In this document: one piece after another, positions 21,731-31,439 of the stretch
How positions within the stretch are numbered: the stretch's first letter is position 1
Layout: each line of letters starts with the position of its first letter
Assembly (NCBI GenBank): GCA_003008705.1
Contig: PDUO01000008.1
Location: 310,001-374,000 of the forward strand
Source: Pezicula radicicola
Taxonomy: Eukaryota > Ascomycota > Leotiomycetes > Helotiales > Dermateaceae
DNA length: 64,000 nt
Direction of reading: 5' to 3'
Program-made: the position numbers and the translations under genes
Notes under the pieces: model-generated
Database searches by the model: none
Seen by the model: the letters and a program-made list of their open reading frames with translations, nothing else
What the model was told of the DNA's origin: nothing

Positions 21731-22648
21731 TCGCGCTTGATTAGGATCTTGATCTGTCTGATACTGTTGGATAGTCGAGTAGACTCGCTTGTTAATGTAT
21801 GTATCTGTCAACTGTATTCCGTTCCAACCCATATTGTAGGTGATAGAGAGGGCTGTAATAGTTCTAGTGGGCAGTTAGATATTTAGTGTTATATTGTTGC
21901 CAAATATAACATTATTGTCATATATTTCGGAAATCGCAAATCCCGCCAATATTCAGTTCATGCCACAGATGCCCCGACGGCATTATTCTGGCACCTAGTT
22001 TATAAGCCACTCTCTTATGTTTTGACAGTTTCTCCGATGTTATCCAAGCTATTCGTGCATGATTCAGTTACTCACTCTCTTTTCTATATATATGTTCTCA
22101 TTTTCGTACCTATAGAAATCAAGCAATTATCCATTGACTTCCGACCTATATATTCGTCAATATTATCTCACATTCCCAACGTATAGGAAGGTAGGCAGGT
22201 CTACGGAGCATGCTACGCGACTAGTAAGGAAGCAGTCTGGAGGATTAGCCTGCTAAGAACCCTGCAAACCCTGCAAAAGCTCTATAGTAGTCCTTTTTAC
22301 CTTGCCTTTCTTTCCGCAGGAGATGTAGTCAAGTGAGAAGCCTAACTAACAAAGTGAATATTGGATATACCCGGGTGGGGATCTCCTCCATCTGTGAGCA
22401 CACATGATAATTTACGACAAAAAATCTCAACGAGTTAACGGTATAAACCAACGTCATATAGCAAATTCCAGCTGCATGCTTTCTTGCGGTCACAGGAAAG
22501 ACGAAGAATAAAATGCTAGCACACGTATGAGATCTGATATTTCCTACAGGAAATGATGTGGTGAGTGTGGAGGCTTTTTAAAATTTGTCTCGTTACTAAG
22601 TCGCCAATCTAAAACCACGGTGACCAGAATAACTGCTTAGGGTTTCCA
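21731..22648. other. Convergent intergenic region
   Basis: 918 bp between the stop codons of the gentisate dioxygenase (plus) and the hydrolase (minus). Normal composition, no ORF of note, no repeat recognised; presumably 3' UTRs. Confidence 0.5.
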
Positions 22649-23694
22649 TCATGCAAATACTACATTATTCCTCAGCGTACCAATCTCTGAAATGAGCACC
22701 TCCATATTGTCACCTGGCTTCAGGTACTGAGCAGGATTCATTCCAGCCCCCACACCTGAAAATCCACAATGTCAGCTACAGGAACAAAATGAAACAAGAG
22801 AAGGCTTACCACCAGGAGTCCCAGTCATAATGACACTTCCCTTCTGCAACGTAGTTCCAGTGGATAGATAAGAAATTAAGTAAGCACACCCAAATAACAA
22901 ATCCGAAACTCCTTCGTCTTGCCTAACCTGTCCATTTACTATGGTCTTCAGATGCAACTTTGCTGGATCGGGGATTATTTTGCTACTGATGAGCGCAGGA
23001 CCCAATGGGGCGAAGGTATCAAACCCTTTTGAAAAGCCCCATTGAGGTATTCTGCCTGCGTAGGCTGCGTCTCGCTGGAGTTTGCGAGATGATATGTCGT
23101 TACCACAGGTGTAAGCAGCAACGTAGCCCAATGCTTCACTCTCAGTAACATCTTTGGCATCACCACCCATGATTATGCACTGTCTCAAAATCAGCTAGAA
23201 CAATTTGAATTTCAAAGTTCTCGTACCAGTTCTCCCTCGTAATCTGCTTGGTCATCTTGGGCGATCTTGGGGATCACGACATCGGCTCCATGATCCGTGA
23301 TCGTAGTGACTGGCTTGAAAAAGATAAACGGGAAAGGTGGTGGAGTTCTCCCTGCTTCTTTAACTGTGTTTGATTTTCCGTGAGCTTGCGAATCTACACC
23401 TCAGCTGCATTTCTGCTTACTGTGCTTTGCGTAGTTGAGTCCAACACAGCGAAGTATAGGGACGTCTTCCTGAGCCAAAGGACCTAGAAGCTCCTTCACA
23501 GTCACTACTTCGTCAGTCACTACAGTCTTTCCGGTTGTATCATATGGATCGTTTCCAGTGATGACTTTTGCTTGTAGTTTGGTCTCTGTTGTGGTAGTTC
23601 CAAGATCAAAGCCCTTGTAGGGAAGGATTGGCTCGCCGCGTAAAACTCGGCCATCTGTAGCAATAAAGCGAATTAATCTGTTCCAGACGACCAT
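22649..23694 (-). CDS. Fumarylacetoacetate hydrolase-family acylpyruvate hydrolase (fumarylpyruvate/maleylpyruvate hydrolase), 4 exons, 295 aa
   Basis: Minus-strand exons 23694-23421, 23363-23227, 23179-22810 and 22755-22649 (888 nt, phases 1, 0, 1). Conserved FAH features: ILRCVGLNYAKHIKEA, PPPFPFIFFKP, DYEGEL (metal-binding acidic residues), YTCGNDISSRKLQRD, QWGFSKGFDTFAPLGPAL, SYLSTGTTLQKGSVIMTGTP and GVGAGMNPAQYLKPGD. These enzymes cleave the C-C bond of acylpyruvates with a divalent metal. Beside a gentisate dioxygenase the expected reaction is hydrolysis of fumaryl- or maleylpyruvate to pyruvate plus fumarate or maleate. No maleylpyruvate isomerase is visible in the window, so either direct maleylpyruvate cleavage or an isomerase encoded elsewhere is implied. 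Divergent from the aldehyde dehydrogenase gene. Confidence 0.92.
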
Positions 23695-23947
23695 TTTTCT
23701 GAAGTATTAATAATATGCAAGTGATCTTGAGACTCTACTTTAATTTTCACGAAGCATGCAGAGGGTTAATATTCCTTAGAGGTCACCTCATCAATTAGCC
23801 TACACGGGACTTCGTCAGCATCTCCGCGAACAGTTCCGCCTTTCCCCCGCCCTCCGCATTCAAAAGAGAACTTAACATACACCCTATTCCCGGCAACTTC
23901 ATCGTTAGAGTTAGTTTGGTTGTCAAAGACATGCAGTATACGATAAA
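23695..23947. promoter_or_regulatory. Bidirectional promoter, hydrolase / aldehyde dehydrogenase
   Basis: 253 bp between two divergent ATGs. It contains a C-rich run around 23842-23860 and TTCCCGGC at 23887-23894, one base short of the TTCCCCGGC box in the monooxygenase/dioxygenase promoter. No other clear element. Confidence 0.35.
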
Positions 23948-25473
23948 ATGCTTCATAGCCCTCCAACTACCATTCCTCTGATCATCGACGGCGATGATTA
24001 CTTGCTGGACAATAAAGAACGCCTTTTCTATGCGCAGAGTTTCGGGAAAGCTACTAGTTATAATATTCATGTGCAAGGAGCAGATTTAAAATCTTGCCAC
24101 CTTGCCGTAGACTCATGTGCGCGAGCGTTCGAGTCATGGAGAGATTCCAGCCCCCAATACCGACGGGAAGTCTTCTTGAAACTAGCTGCGCTTTTGCAAT
24201 CCAGGGGCGCCGAAATTCGAGCTATTATGGAGGAAGAGATCAATTGCTCGCCTCTATGGTCACTGATAAACCTCGAAGATAGCATCAAAAACATTCGAGA
24301 GGCAGCAGCACTTGCAACCTCTCCAGAATTGAGAGGAACTATTCCACAGGTATTCACCCCAAACTCCCAGGCACTCGTTCTAAAAGAGCCACTCGGAGTC
24401 ATTCTGGGCATAGCTCCTTGGAATTCGCCCATCATTCTTTGCTCTAGAGCCGTGGTTGCACCAATTGCCGCTGGAAACACTGCCATACTCAAAGGATCTG
24501 AACTTTCACCTCGAACGCACTATTTCATTGCGAAACTCTTCCAAGAGGCTGGTTTTCCTCGAGGAGTCCTCAATTTCATACTTCATAGAGAGGAAGATGG
24601 GCCCGAGGTATTCAAGGCTCTCATTGAGAGAAAGGAGGTGAGAAAGTGTAACTTCACTGGTAGTACTCCAGTGGGGAGAGTGATCGCTAGTCAAGCGGCA
24701 ATGGCACTAAAGCCAGTTCTGTTGGAACTTGGCGGGAAGAATTTTGTGGTTGTTTTGGAGAATGCAGACCTAGATACTGCGGCAAGACTTGTTATTGAGG
24801 GAGCATTTCTCAACGTCAGTAGCCCAAATCTAAAGTTTCAGGCAGTTGGATCACTGACAAGACTACAACCTTCTAGAGCGGTCAAATCTGCATGTCTACC
24901 GACATCGTGCTCGTTGCAGAACCGATCATGGAAGCTTTCCAAAAGAAGCTCTTCGCCATTCTGGACACTCCTCCAGCAGAACTTTCAGTCGCGCCGGTAA
25001 TCTCTAACAAGAGCTTCAAGCGGCTCCACCAGCTTCTGGATGATGCTGTATCAAAAGGCGCCACGTTGGCAGAATTCCATCAAATTACTAGCAAGGCCAA
25101 GTCAGTCGCTCTAGTTGATGTCATTCCATCAACCGTAATCTACAACATAGATCCTTCCATGGCCTTCTACTCGCAGGAAGCGTTCGGGCCTCTATTGGGA
25201 CTCATGACAGTTGCTTCCGCAACTGAAGCTGCTCAGATCATCAACGCTTGTCCTTTTGGTCTCTCAGCATCCGTATTGACCCATAAACACTTTGAAGCTT
25301 TGAAGCTGGCAAAGAAATTACGCGTTGGTGCCATTCATGTGAACGGAGCAACGGTACACGATGAGTCGATTCTACCCCATGGGGGATATGGAGACAGTGG
25401 TTGGGGCAGATTTGGAGCTGACTGGGGAATGAATGAGTGGCTGCAAACAAAGACGGTGATCCTAAATGAGTGA
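23948..25473 (+). CDS. NAD(P)-dependent aldehyde dehydrogenase (salicylaldehyde/vanillin/benzaldehyde type), 2 exons, 487 aa
   Basis: Exons 23948-24814 and 24877-25473; the 62-nt intron has GTCAGT donor, CTGAC branch and CTAG acceptor, phase 0. Motifs: EPLGVILGIAPWNSPIIL, cofactor lysine region NTAILKGSELSP, FTGSTPVGRVIASQAA, catalytic Glu in LELGGKN, catalytic Cys in SGQICMSTDIVL right after the splice, EAFGPLLGLM and GGYGDSGWGRFG. This subgroup oxidises aromatic aldehydes to acids. In this cluster it fits between the C=C-cleaving dioxygenase (which yields aromatic aldehydes) and the ring hydroxylase. Reading through the intron would lose the catalytic cysteine, so the splice is essential. 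Start ATG is the first in frame; length normal. Intact. Confidence 0.9.
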
Positions 25474-25840
25474 AAATGATGGAAGTAGTGTAGTTCCAGT
25501 GTAACAGTGGATGCTGTCTTTGTTATCACCGGAGCGTAACTTTGATCTATCAGTGATGCTTTTGGTTGACGTCAGCTGAGTTGTGACTTCTGTATAAATG
25601 AAACCAAGATGAGACAGAGACCGAAGAGTGATAAGTACCTACTATCTTGCCCCCTTTTGCTGTTTTTGCTTCCAAGCTCGCCAAGGTTCTTACTTCGCTC
25701 GCTTAACTTTAGGTCAATCACGTGTTATTCGCAGCAGGTATCCATTCGGTAGCCGCGGAAAGAACGGGCACCAAACACTTTAACAACATCTCCTGATCTC
25801 AACATACGGCCCATCATACGCTCTCCACTCACTCTTTGCC
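25474..25840. promoter_or_regulatory. Promoter region of the Zn2Cys6 regulator
   Basis: 367 bp between the aldehyde dehydrogenase stop and the regulator ATG. It holds CACCGGAG (about 25528), a CACGTG (about 25720) and a CCGCGG (about 25755); no CCCCGG box. Nothing else notable. Confidence 0.35.
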
Positions 25841-28565
25841 ATGGACCGGAGACCCGATGATGCTAATTCTCAGCCGACAATGCCAGATAGTGCCGCGGGA
25901 GGAGCATCCAGCTCATCATCAAACAAAAGACGTCGCATCGGATTGGCCTGTAGTGCTTGCCGTGCGAGGAAATCTCGAGTAAGCACCATCTATTTCCGAA
26001 AATATATCGTCAGGCTAGTAGTGGCTTCATGATTTCTGGTCTTACCAACCTACTGACTTTTTTGTTAATCTTGCTGACATGGAATCACGTGTGTCAAGTG
26101 TGATGGCCACCGGCCAAAATGCACGGCTTGCGATAGCTTTGGCTTTGAGTGCGTCTATGCACAGTCATCCTCTTCTCCGAACATGATAGTTGGGAAAGAG
26201 TATTTAATTGGAATTGAAAATCGCCTTAAGACCGTTGAAGAGGAAATCATCTCGCTAAAAGCTGGTCGGCCATCCAAACATCTACGTTTTGAAGATGACG
26301 TCGAGCAGACCCATGCTGAAGATATGGACGCTGGCTCAAATAAACCGACTGAAAGACTAGAGGTCAATAGTGACGACGTGCAAGACACTACAGCGGCAGA
26401 AGATGCTACTGATGGCATGGGCGCCGTAGTCTTTAGCGAAGAAGAGGACTTTGGTTTTTTCGGTATCATATGCCTACCATCAGTCAATAGCGACAGCTTG
26501 AATGGAAATTGTGTGCTAACAAGCTTGTCAAGGCCCATCTTCAAATATTGCTTTTACGCGCCACATCTCTCAAGCCGTGACCCAAATGTCTGGCAGTTCT
26601 CACATAGGGGTGGAGCCCAGCATGGTTCGCTCACAAGTTAGCGGCGGTGTAATGTCAGTCTCACGGCCTGTATCCCCAGCAGGCCGTGAAGGACGCACAG
26701 AGAAGGTTTATCATAAAGAAAAGGTTAATATCTACGCTCTGCCCGAAGATAGTCATACCCGGGAGCTTCTACATCATTACTTTTCTACGACAGGACTTTT
26801 ATTTCCATATCTCCACAAACAGACTTTCTGGGAAACATATGAAGATATGCGACAGACTCGGTTTACTAAGATCCGAAGAACTTGGCTTGGGCTCCTGAAT
26901 ATTGTCCTTGCTCTTTCAACAAGCACGAGAGTTGGTAGCAACACAGATGCTAGAACTAGGGTTCAGGAATCCGATATTTATTATCAAAGAGCTCTTGGTC
27001 TTTGCGAGAAGCATATTTTCCGAGCCTCTAGTCTGGAAGCAGGTATGTTTTATCTTATCAATCTGGGAGCTTTTATCTTATAGATGACTTTTACTTAGTA
27101 CAATTCTTGCTTGTTACGGGGCAATATCTCCAGGGTACTCATAAATCTGTACAGGCATGGTCAATACATGGGTTGACTGTAAAGGCTGCACTCCAGCTAG
27201 GGTTACATTCAAGTGTTGCTTCAAGGCCCTTTTCTTTATTGGAACAAGAAATTAGGAAGAGAACGTGGTACGGATGCGTGGTTCTTGATAGGTGGGTAAC
27301 TTTCCTAATCCCTGGTCAGATCATAAGATGGGCCTTAACCCTTTACTAGGACACTCAGCATGACTTTTGGTCGACCGGCTACTATTCCGGACAACTATGT
27401 GAAGCTTGAATTGCCAAAGGTGCTAGAAGGTGATGACAACCTAACAGCAAACAGTGTATACTTCTTCAATGCGACCATGTGAGTTCCGGCACAATTTTCG
27501 CAGATCTCTTTCTGATTCTTCATAGAACTCTATACAAGATCATGTGGACCATTATTACTCTCTCCTACGACGGTAATGTGGGATGTCCAGCTTCGACTTC
27601 AGTACTGGACGCCGTGTCCGACATTTTGAAAATGGAACAGCAACTAGTGGAATGGGAGCGAAGTGTACCAACAACTCTCTATCTCCGAAAGCCTCAAGAT
27701 ATACCAGCTGAAAACTTTGACGCAAATGAGAAGTTTCGAATCATTCTCACTCTTCGATATCACAATCTTCGTATCTTGCTACACAGGTCCATGCTAGTTA
27801 GATTTCTTGAAGTTATAGGTACGAAGGGCTTCGAAAATCCTGAAGTTGCTATGCTGCTGCAAATTGGCGCAAATAGCATCCATGTTTGTGTGAATTCATC
27901 GATGGATATCATTGCTATCGTTTCTACAATTGTGAGGTCTGGGGTATCCCATCGGGGTATGCTTGGCGCGTGGTGGTTTACACTTTACTACAGTTAGTTT
28001 ATAGCTCTCTATCATCCTCCATGACCTATAGTGTAACAAGTCCTGACGACTCTAGCATTTAATTCTGCATTGGTTCTCTGCGCTAGCTTCCTTATATATC
28101 ACAATTCAAGCCTAGGGGTTAGCCCAGCAATAATTCCTTTGGGCTGCCTGAGGGCTTCCATTGATGAAGCTGCTCAAGCTCTACAAGAGCTTGATCGAGA
28201 GAACCGAACAGCCATTACATGCGCAAAGTACCTTCGCCGACTAGCCACCTTTTTGGATTATATCAGTGAGTCTCTCCCTTTTGGTCCTATGTTCTACTAG
28301 TGCATAATTAATTTAATTAGCAACTTCCACCACCAACCTTATTTCTGGTGCTAATAGCACATCTCAGTCCTTGACAAATCCCGATGAGCAAGTCTCATCA
28401 CCCTCGAATTTGCTAGAGACAGGGAATGGTGCAGGCCATATTATGACTGGCTTTTCGCCGTTTGGAATGGGAATGGACCTTGGGGGGTTTATACTGGAAG
28501 GGGATCTGGAGTTCTTGAACCAGATGACTATGCCTGTGAATGATGGATTTCCCACTATAATATGA
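25841..28565 (+). CDS. Zn(II)2Cys6 transcription factor with fungal-specific TF domain, 8 exons, 751 aa
   Basis: Exons 25841-25978, 26099-26462, 26533-27042, 27099-27291, 27350-27478, 27526-27992, 28056-28265 and 28321-28565 (2256 nt), all phases compatible. The DNA-binding cluster CSACRARKSR is completed across intron 1 by CDGHRPKCTACDSFGFEC, giving six zinc cysteines with the usual C-x2-C-x6-C spacing. A short coiled coil follows (YLIGIENRLKTVEEEIISL). The fungal_trans region starts near ALPEDSHTRELLHHYF, with LLFPYLHKQTFWE, WLGLLNIVLALS, WSIHGLTVKAALQLGLH and the conserved LDRTLSMTFGRPATIPD spanning an exon junction. The C-terminus is glycine/methionine-rich. It is nuclear by family. As the last gene of the cluster it is the obvious pathway regulator; the aromatic inducer is unknown. 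No break found. Confidence 0.9.
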
Positions 28566-29565
28566 GAAAGGTTAAGCGAGAGCCAGGCGTGGCAAATGCT
28601 TGGAAAGGAGCCCTTGTGGCATTTGTCATAGTTGTAATTATGCAACTTCTATGCAAGGATTCTGACATGTTCTTATCAACACGGACGCGTAGCAGAGCCA
28701 ACAAGAATTTTCTGTAGAGCTCACTATTTAGACAAATCCTGAATAATGGACGGAGACATTCTCAAAGGTCGACTGCCTCTTCTCGTGGACTGTAGAGTCT
28801 TCGTTTCATCGATTTCTTTGATATCAATCATATAAGCTTTCTGCGAAACTGAAAGTGCAATACTTGGCTTCGGGAAGTACTTCAAAACGCTTAGCGTTAT
28901 TTTCGAAAGGGCATGGAAGCGGACTACTAGATTAAATATCCGCCTATCCCGCTCTCCCGGTTTACTCTGGTTATATATATACCTATGGTACGCAAACATT
29001 CAGCAAGTGGAAAAATGAGAGATCCTCATCTATAAACGCCAATTCCATGTTAGCGTTGAGAAGAGCGAGCAGAAGAAATACCTATCGTTCTAGACAGCGT
29101 GAGCCGCCAGTCACTCATTATGATTCCAATAATATCAACAACCTTCATTTTAGTAGCGGTAACTCCTGCTCGCGTTGCTTCTGCTCTGAATTGCATGTCA
29201 TGTCCTCCAGTCACCGGAAATTTCAATGCCATCCGAACCAACCGTATCCCAAGAACATGGATTAGGATTCTATCCATTACAAATTCTACATCGGGTTAAC
29301 AAAACCTCCTCCGCTCTCCACTACCTCCTAAGACATCTCCTGAGAAGTCTCATAGAGCCAGCCTCAATTATACAGTGATGGTATCCGATCCTTACAGCAA
29401 CCAGAGCAAGAATCTCCGGGAATTCTACATAGCTCTAGTACGAGCATCAAAGCTAACGCCCGGTATATGGAATGTACTTCGCAGCAAATAGTGGAGTGAC
29501 TTTCACTTCAACGGCGCCAATTTAACGGGGCCAGATTTCCAAATTACTAAATTTGATACTAACAC
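28566..29565. other. Spacer before the transposon island
   Basis: About 1 kb of normal-composition sequence downstream of the regulator. A minus-strand 91-codon frame (28724-28999) and short frames at 29047-29299 have no recognised family. It ends where AT-rich repeat DNA starts near 29566. Confidence 0.45.
29120..29299 (+). CDS. Possible 59-aa small secreted protein
   Basis: An ATG at 29120 opens a 60-codon frame beginning MIPIISTTFILVAVTPARVA, which resembles a signal peptide (hydrophobic core then small residues), followed by LNCMSCPPVTG with two cysteines and a basic tail. No homologue recognised, and an antisense ORF covers the same bases. Chance is possible. Confidence 0.18.
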   Translation: MIPIISTTFILVAVTPARVASALNCMSCPPVTGNFNAIRTNRIPRTWIRILSITNSTSG

Positions 29566-30175
29566 TATTACACCGCACTCACTAATATTCGAATTAACTA
29601 ATACGTTAAGACTTAACTTTAATAACTTTAGAAAATTATATTAAAATAATATTCCATAGATTATTTAGTTTCTATTAGAGTACTTCTAATATTTTATTAT
29701 TTATATTAATAGTAATTTAAGTAATATTTAATACTTAGTTAGTCTTATAGAATATATTAATTAATATAATTATTAGTAAAAATATTATTAAATATATAAG
29801 TATAAAGCAAAAAGATAAAATAAATAAATGAAACTTAAAGTATATTATTATAAATATAAAATAATAATAATAATAATAGATATATTTTAATACTTTTTTA
29901 ATACTTAGGTTAACTCTTAAAAAAATTAAATAATTAAATCTTTTAGATTTTACCTTTTAAAGATCTATTATAAAACTATAAATATAAAGCTTATATTTTT
30001 AAAATACTATTATTAGTATATACTTTAGTAGAGGTTAAATTTTAAAGTGAAATAATTTAATAGTTTATTTTATATAAAGAAAAGAAAGAATTTTATTACT
30101 TTTATATAAATATTATCTCTTTATACTATACTATTTATATTATACTTCTTATTATTCCTTTATTGTTTTTTAACT
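29566..30175 (+). mobile_element. RIP-degraded relic starting with a Ginger-family terminus
   Basis: 29566-29610 matches, apart from C/T and G/A differences, the terminal inverted repeat of the Ginger-like elements: TATTACACCGCACTCACTAA then TATTCGAATTAACTAATACG. The opposite end and TSD were not found, so only one terminus is supported. The following 550 bp is almost pure AT with no ORF. Confidence 0.4.
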
Positions 30176-30851
30176 TATTATATATTATATAATTATATAC
30201 TATAATACCCTATAGCTATAGTAATCTTTAGTAGTTATTAAACCTATATAACTATAATTATTACTTTTATATATAACTCTAGTTTTATTAGTTATATAAT
30301 ATTAGTTTATATATTATATACTTCCTTATTAGGAATAATATATATTATAAGCTAAATTAGTTAAATTAAATAAAAAAGAAAGGAGAAAACTAAATTAATG
30401 GTTTTCTAGTTATAAACTAGTTTATAGTTTAAGAAGATTAAGTAGGAATAGTAAGGTCTAATTAAATAGACTAAATAAGGTAATTTATATAAATTTACTA
30501 TTTAAGTAATCTATATAACTATATACTTATAATATTTATTTTATTTTATTTTACTAGTATTTTATAAGTAAAGTAAAGCTTCCTTAACTTAGTAGTTTAT
30601 ATAACTTAGTCTATACTAAATATAGTAGTCTTTATAACTAGCCTTTTATATATAGATAGTCTCTCTTTCTTAGTAGATAGATAACTTTAAATTTAAGTCT
30701 TTAGTTCTATATATTATTATCTCCTATCTACCTATTATAAACTCTATTTAATACTCCTCCTATTATCTTATATTTATAGTATTCTTTAGGCTATATCTAC
30801 CCTACCTATTATAACCTATCTTACCCTATACTTATAGCTTATAACCTAATA
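30176..30851 (+). repeat. RIP-mutated LTR copy (copia-associated LTR family)
   Basis: About 676 bp colinear with the solo LTR at 37719-38424, including CTTCCTTATTAGGAATA, GGAGAAAACTAA, CTTTTATATATAGATAG and the end ..CTTATAACCTAATA. Differences are largely C to T or G to A. No 5-bp duplication is seen around it, so it may be the remnant of a full element cut by later insertions. Confidence 0.6.
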
Positions 30852-31289
30852 GGTTATAAGCCTAGGGTACTATTAATTAGTATTTTAAAGGTAATAACCC
30901 TATATAGAGGTTATATTTAGTCTCTATAAGTATTCCCTATCCTCTATTCTTATTACTTAGAGAGTATAAAAGCCCTTTAGCCTAAGTCCCTATAATTAAA
31001 CTCTATAGAGTATAAAGGTAGTAATAGTTAGTTTATTTATATAGCTATTTATTAGTATACTATTATTATATAATATATAGACTTTAGTAGCTATAACTAT
31101 ATAATTATACTATCTATATAGTAGGTATTATAGTCTTATTTATATATAAAAGTATCTATCCTTAAGCTTTAGTATATAAGTATAATATTATTCTTAATTA
31201 AGGAATATACTCTTATAAAGAGGTATATTTACTTTATAACTCTCTATTTAGTTTATTTTTTTTATTTTTTATTTTTTTTTCCTTTTAAA
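30852..31289. other. AT-rich unclassified repeat DNA
   Basis: About 440 bp, strongly AT-rich, no ORF. It ends in T-rich runs at 31247-31283, which on the minus strand form an A-rich stretch that may be the 3' tail of the LINE. Confidence 0.35.
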
Positions 31290-31439
31290 GTCCTGTATTA
31301 GAGTCTAAGACTATATAGGACTATTAGGGCTTATTAGGCCCTATATATCTATATACAATAGGTATCATCGATGTTTTCTAGTAGACATTAAGGGTCTAGC
31401 CCTATTTATAACAAAGGAAAGTAGCCTAGCTAGGTAAGT

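Noticed and set aside
13046..28565. Secondary-metabolite (polyketide or peptide) cluster
   Set aside because: No polyketide synthase, peptide synthetase or terpene synthase; all enzymes fit aromatic breakdown.
13046..28565. Recent transfer of the gentisate module from bacteria
   Set aside because: Every gene has fungal introns and the spacing is non-operonic; ancient transfer cannot be excluded but nothing here shows it.
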